Shown here: one piece after another, positions 59,773-64,000 of the stretch
Numbering within the stretch: position 1 is the first letter of the stretch
Layout of the letters: each line of letters opens with the position of its first letter
DNA from: Sarcophilus harrisii
Lineage: Eukaryota > Chordata > Mammalia > Dasyuromorphia > Dasyuridae
Length of the DNA: 64,000 nucleotides
Direction of reading: 5' to 3'
Assembly (NCBI RefSeq): GCF_902635505.1
Contig: NC_045427.1
Location: 517,847,665 to 517,911,664, forward strand
Program-made: the position numbers and the translations under genes
The notes under the pieces: generated by a model
The model's input: only the letters and a program-made list of their open reading frames with translations
Told to the model about the DNA's origin: nothing
Database searches by the model: none

Positions 59773-59774
59773 CA

Positions 59775-60022
59775 TAATAATATCACTAATATTTATGTAT
59801 CACTTAAAGGTTTACAAGGCATTTTACAAATATCATCTCACTTTATCATCACCACTCTGAGAGGTGAGTGTTATTATTATTTCCATTTTATATATCAGGA
59901 AATTGAGGCAGATAGAGATTAGGTGAATTTTCCAGGGTCATACAGATAATAGTGTTTAAGGCCATAGGTCCTCTGGCCTCTAGAGCCAGTGCTTTACCCT
60001 ACAGCACCACCCAGCTGCCTAT
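59775..60022 (-). repeat. SINE/MIR in opposite orientation, abutting the previous SINE
   Basis: 'catcaccactctgagaggtg', 'cattttatatatcaggaaat', 'ttccagggtcatacagataa' and 'acagcaccacccagctgcc'. With the SINE at 59518 it forms a head-out inverted pair. Confidence 0.88.
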
Positions 60023-60299
60023 TTTTCCTAGCTATCCTTGAGGATAAGACTGGAAATATGTGGGATAGATGGGCAGCAGAACTGAGTGAATTAAAAATCA
60101 GTTGAATATAAAGTATAATTATTAATGGTTTGATATGAATTTGGAAGGAGGTCTTTAGTGGCTTGGAGATTCACTTGACCATATCCTATTCAACATTTTT
60201 ATCATTGACTCGAATGAAAACAAACATGACACTGTTGCCAAATTTGCAGATGACCCAAAGGTAGGGTCCAACATGTTGGATTGCCAGGAATTAGTGAAT

Positions 60300-61285
60300 A
60301 TCTCACCACTGAAAGTTATTAAATGAATCATCTCTTTAGGAGGAAATTGTAGAAGGGATTCCTGTTCATCTATACTTTGGGCTAAATTTGATTTTATTAA
60401 TTCTATGAATTGTGGGAAAAACTTTTTTACTTAAGCTTATCAGAACTAATGTCATTTTCTTTTTGCTCATTATCAGTAAGAGGTATTTGTATTTTCCTGA
60501 AACTTTCTGACATTTCATTTGAAATTAACTTTGAGTGGCAAATGTGGGAAATCTCAAAACTTAAATCTTATTCAATAGTGACTAATTTAAGTATAAAAAA
60601 TTGATTTTGAGTCTTTTAAAAACTTTTACTTTTTCATCTTTTTATATTTCAAGTCTTTCATATTTTTCCCTACTTCTATGTCTTTCCAGGTCTTCTCACT
60701 GTCCCTCTAAGTGTATGGTCTGAATGTTGAATTGATTTGTATCCTAGAAGGTGCCAAGTCATAAAGTTGTCTTTAAAAATACCTTTTCCTTATTGTTTCT
60801 CTATTATGTACTTTGCTGAATTTACTCTCTTATTTTGACAATGAATACTGAACTATAATAAACATGTAAACACCATTTTTATAAGCCTATTACAGGTTTC
60901 TAGGTTTAGTAATTCTATATGGTGCTTCAATAGCAATTCAATATAGTAATTCCATACTGTAATATAGTTATTCTCAATCTTTAATTTAAACACTATAAAT
61001 GTCAGAACTGGTAAATGATTTGCTTAGTTCAGAGCTGTTCCTTTTAATGATACTACAAATGATCTCCAAAGGGGTTTTGTATAGATTTTCAAAGTAGAAA
61101 AACACTTGATATAGCCGCTATCAGGGAGAATTATTTCAAGCTGTCCTGTTTGATAAAGGAGGCACAAGACATATAATAATAGTGATTTCTTCTATGAGTG
61201 GTGATCAACTACCCTCACAAGGTAGAGGGCAAACAATGACTTGGCAGAAGAGATCTATTCAATAGTTCCAGAAATGCGGAATTTT
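60300..61285. other. No assigned feature
   Basis: AT-rich. Words at 60800-60900 ('tactgaactataataaacat') hint at an old L1 but are not conclusive. Confidence 0.4.
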
Positions 61286-61289
61286 TTTT

Positions 61290-61440
61290 AAACTAACATT
61301 TAGAATTTTAAGATTTGCAAAGTGTTTTCTATATGTTATCTTATTTGATTCTCATAACCATGAGTGTGGTTATTTGCCAGATTTTACAGATGAGACCAAG
61401 AGAGGTTAAATGCCTAGCTACAGAAACATGGTGGAAGGGG
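61290..61440 (-). repeat. MIR
   Basis: 'tgcaaagtgttttctatatg', 'ttgattctcataaccatgag' and 'ttacagatgagaccaagaga' are reverse MIR. Confidence 0.8.
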
Positions 61441-61669
61441 AGGAAGAGATATACTTACACAAGTGAGACAAGGACCTTTCCAGTTGAGGTCTTCCTTAGT
61501 AAAAGTTGTTAATCTAGTCAGTAAAAGTCAACAGCATTAGGGAAATAAGGCTGATGATCTGACTGAGAGTTGAGATTAGTCCCAGGCATCATTATTATTA
61601 TATTCATTGCAACAGAATACTGAAACCCTTTTGTGAAACAGAGGAGTCGTTGTGGAACCATGGTGGGTA

Positions 61670-61935
61670 ATCAGCAGCTAGGTAAGATAATGTCCAGAAT
61701 GCTGAGTCTGGAGGCAAGAAGACCTGATTTCAAATTTGGCCTCAGCCAGTTCAACACCTGTGTGATCTTGGACAAATCATTAAACTGCTGCCTGCCTTTC
61801 TCCTTCAGCAAAATGGGGATAATAATAGCACCTACTTCCCAGGACTATTATAAGAAATAAATGAGATAATGCTTGTACAGGATTTAGCACAGTACCTGGC
61901 TCATAGTAGAGGTTATAAGGAATGCTAGTTATTCT
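61670..61935 (+). repeat. Marsupial SINE/MIR, truncated by L1 at its end
   Basis: 'gcagctaggtaagataatgt', 'gagtctggaggcaagaagac', 'aaaatggggataataatagc' and 'ggaatgctagttattc', after which an L1 begins; 'attcttattattt' after the L1 (about 62482) is probably the displaced end. Confidence 0.85.
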
Positions 61936-62480
61936 TTTTTTTATAATTAATTAAAAAATTATTGAAGCTTTTTATTTTCAAAACATATGTAAGGATAATT
62001 TTTCAGCACTGACCCTTGTAAAACCTTGTGTTTCAATTTCCCCCCTCCCTCTCCCCACCCTCCTACATGGCAAGTAATCCAATTTATGTTAAATATGGTA
62101 AAATATATGTAAATTGAATATAGGCATACATGTTTATAAAATTATCTTGTTACACAAGAAAAATCTGATCAAAAAGGAAAAAAATGAGAAAGAAAACAAA
62201 ACGCAAGCAAACAACAACAAAAAGAGTGAAAATGCTATGTTGTGATCCACACTCAGTCCCCATAGCTCTCTCTCTGGGTGTAGATGGCTCTTTCCATCAC
62301 AAGATCATTGGAACTGCTCTCAATCATCTCATTGTTGGAAAGAGGCACATCTATCAGAATTGATCATCATATAGTCTTGTTGCCATGTATAATGATCTCC
62401 TGGTTCTGCTCATTTCACTTAGCATCAGTTCCTTTAAGTCACTCCAGGCCTTTCTGAAATCATCCTAATGCTATTCTTTC
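61936..62480 (-). mobile_element. L1 3' end inserted in a SINE tail
   Basis: T-run, 3' UTR ('aaacatatgtaaggataatt', 'aaaaccttgtgtttcaattt') and ORF2 end ('cactccaggcctttctgaaa') in reverse. Flanks 'atgctagttattct' and 'atgctattcttt' are an imperfect target duplication. Same subfamily as 2144-2632. Confidence 0.85.
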
Positions 62481-62619
62481 TTATTCTTATTATTTCAACT
62501 GGTGTCTGAAGTTATATCCCTGGGCTTTCCCTGTTGGTCTTTCCAGAAAATATACTAAAGGAAGGTAAAAGATTCCTAACAACCAGCAACAAATAGCCTG
62601 CAAATCTGGTCTTTGATTC

Positions 62620-62855
62620 TATTCTATGTATTAGTGCTACATATTATGTACTATTACTACAGTAGTTATTTAGTCTCAGTAGCCTTCTCAATGGTCTCTC
62701 AGCTTCCTGTCTCTCCAATTCATATCATACGCTATTACCAGATCTTAGACTTCCTGATGCACAGATCCTTTTCATGTCAACTTTGCTGCTCAGAAACATC
62801 AGTGGCTCCCTGTTGCCTGTAGGGCAACTTGATTATATTTCATCTTATTAGATAT
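62620..62855 (+). mobile_element. L2 LINE, ORF2 end
   Basis: 'gcagaaacatcagtggctcc'-type block at 62790-62820 with 'ctgttgcctgtagggcaact' and preceding 'agtagccttctcaatggtct' match L2 order. Confidence 0.7.
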
Positions 62856-62864
62856 GGTCTAGTT

Positions 62865-64000
62865 CAAAAGAGCCAATAACTTTAATAATCTAGTGTTTGA
62901 CAAACCCAAAGACCCCAACTTTTGGGATAAGAACTCACTGTTTGACAAAAATTGCTGGGAAAATTGGAAATCAGTATGGTAGAAACTAGGCATTGACCCA
63001 CACTTAACACCGTACACCAAGATAAGGTCAAAATGGGTTTGTGACCTAGGCATACAGAATGAGATTATAAATAAATTTGAAAAACAGGATAGTTTATCTC
63101 TCAGACTTGTGGAAGAGGAAGGAATTTATGACCAAAGAAGAACTAGAGATCATTACTGATCACAAAATAGAAAAATTTGATTACATCAAATTGAAAAGTT
63201 TTGTACAAACAAAACTAATGCAGACAAGATTAGAAGGGAAGCAATAAACTGGGAAAACATTTTTACAGTCAAAGGTTCTGATAAAGGCCTCATTTCTAAA
63301 ATATATAGAGAATTGACTCTTAATTTAAAAGAAAATCAAGCCATTCTCCATTTGATAAATAGTCAAAGGATATGAACAGACAATTTTCAGATTAAGAAAT
63401 TGAAACTATTTCTAGCCATATGAAAAGATGCTCGAAGTCATTATTTATCAGAGAAATGCAAATTAAGACAACTCTGAGATGCCACTACACACCTGTCAGA
63501 CTGGCTAGAATGACAGGGAAAGATAATGCAGAATGTTGGAGGGGATATAGGAAAACAGGGACACTAATACATTGTTGGTGGAATTGTGAATATATACAGC
63601 CATTCTGGAGAGTGATTTGGAACTATGCTCAGAAAGTTATCAAATTGTGCATACCCTTTGATCCAGCAGTGTTACTACTGGGCTTATATCCCAAAGAGAT
63701 CTTAAAGAAGGGAAAGGGACCTGTATGTGCAAAAATGTTTGTAGTGGCTAGAAACAGGAAACTGAGTGGATGCCCATCAGTTGGAGAATGGCTGAATAAA
63801 TTGTGGTATATGAATGTTATGGAATATTATTGCTCTGTAATAAATGACCAACAGGATGATTTCAGAAAGGCCTAGAGAGGCTTACATGAACTGATGCTGA
63901 GTGAAATGAGCAGGATCATTATTTACTTCAACAACAATACTATATGATGATCAATTTTGATGGCCCTGGCCATCTTCAGCAATGAGATGAACCAAATCAG
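62865..64000 (+). mobile_element. L1 LINE, ORF2 C-terminal part, runs off the window
   Basis: The sequence covers the last third of ORF2. The longest open piece (63420-63875, 151 codons) includes 'TLIHCWWNCEYIQPFWRVIW', the Cys-rich C-terminal motif of L1 ORF2p, followed by 'NYAQKVIKLCIPFDPAVLLL' and 'LWYMNVMEYYCSVINDQQDD'. Upstream (62873-63419) the frame is broken by stops. It is 5'-truncated next to an L2, and the 3' UTR lies beyond 64000. Agreement with the L1 at 15140-15891 is high, so this is a relatively young subfamily, but the copy is inactive. Confidence 0.95.

Larger units (their letters stand above)
58860..60290 (+). mobile_element. CR1 LINE, interrupted by two SINEs
   Basis: 58860-59480 holds CR1 blocks ('tggatttttccaattataga', 'actcctggcaaaattcttga', 'aagcaaagtggtgattggg'). 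60095-60290 resumes with 'tttggaaggaggtctttagt', 'ttcaacatttttatcattga' and 'ttgccaaatttgcagatgac' (encoding the 'ADD'-type catalytic region as 'LPNLQMT' after shifts). It is an ancient dead copy. Confidence 0.8.

Noticed and set aside
63420-63875. 151-codon plus-strand frame taken as a possible host gene
   Set aside because: The Cys-rich motif and neighbouring blocks identify it as the C-terminal part of L1 ORF2.

Overview
This 64-kb window is AT-rich mammalian DNA from a marsupial, most likely an Australian one. The evidence is the repeat content: L1 3' ends with tails of the type 'cctgtaaataaaaggctatt', the 'ggcagctaggtggtgcagtgg' tRNA-type SINE, a second SINE family beginning 'gtccttc...gaagaggac', many CORE-SINE/MIR copies, and old L2 and CR1-clade LINEs. 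A dasyurid-like genome is my best guess, made from memory of these families and without a database search. No prokaryotic gene, CRISPR array, rRNA or convincing tRNA gene was seen.

The only host gene I can support is a widely spaced one on the minus strand. Five segments read as coding exons with AG acceptors and GT donors: 39194-39271, 37593-37757, 27827-27949, 14347-14585 and 11868-11966 (with the stop codon). The first three join in phase 0, and the last two also join in phase 0. The junction between 27827-27949 and 14347-14585 is out of phase, so at least one exon there is missing from my annotation. The encoded pieces are rich in amphipathic, Leu/Ile/Phe-rich helices, as in HEAT/ARM-like proteins, but I do not recognise the protein. 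A likely 3' UTR runs down to about 10885. The 5' end is not identified: a CpG cluster lies just upstream of exon 39194-39271, a larger CpG-rich block lies at 54.1-55.2 kb, and the gene may also begin beyond the window.

Layout: 1-10 kb is nested LINE, SINE and hAT debris. 10-15 kb holds the gene's 3' end. 15-27 kb is intron with L1, L2, CR1 and SINE insertions and microsatellites. 27-39 kb holds the middle exons. 39-53 kb is repeat-filled DNA, probably intron or intergenic. 54-55.3 kb is a CpG-rich, promoter-like block followed by a near-perfect CTCF motif in a perfect 10-bp inverted repeat. 56-64 kb is again LINE and SINE, ending in an L1 ORF2 that runs out of the window.

Several insertions can be dated relative to one another by nesting and by target-site duplications, most clearly the three-layer stack at 18.3-19.6 kb (L2, older L1, younger L1). 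No intact mobile-element protein and no recognisable retrovirus was found.
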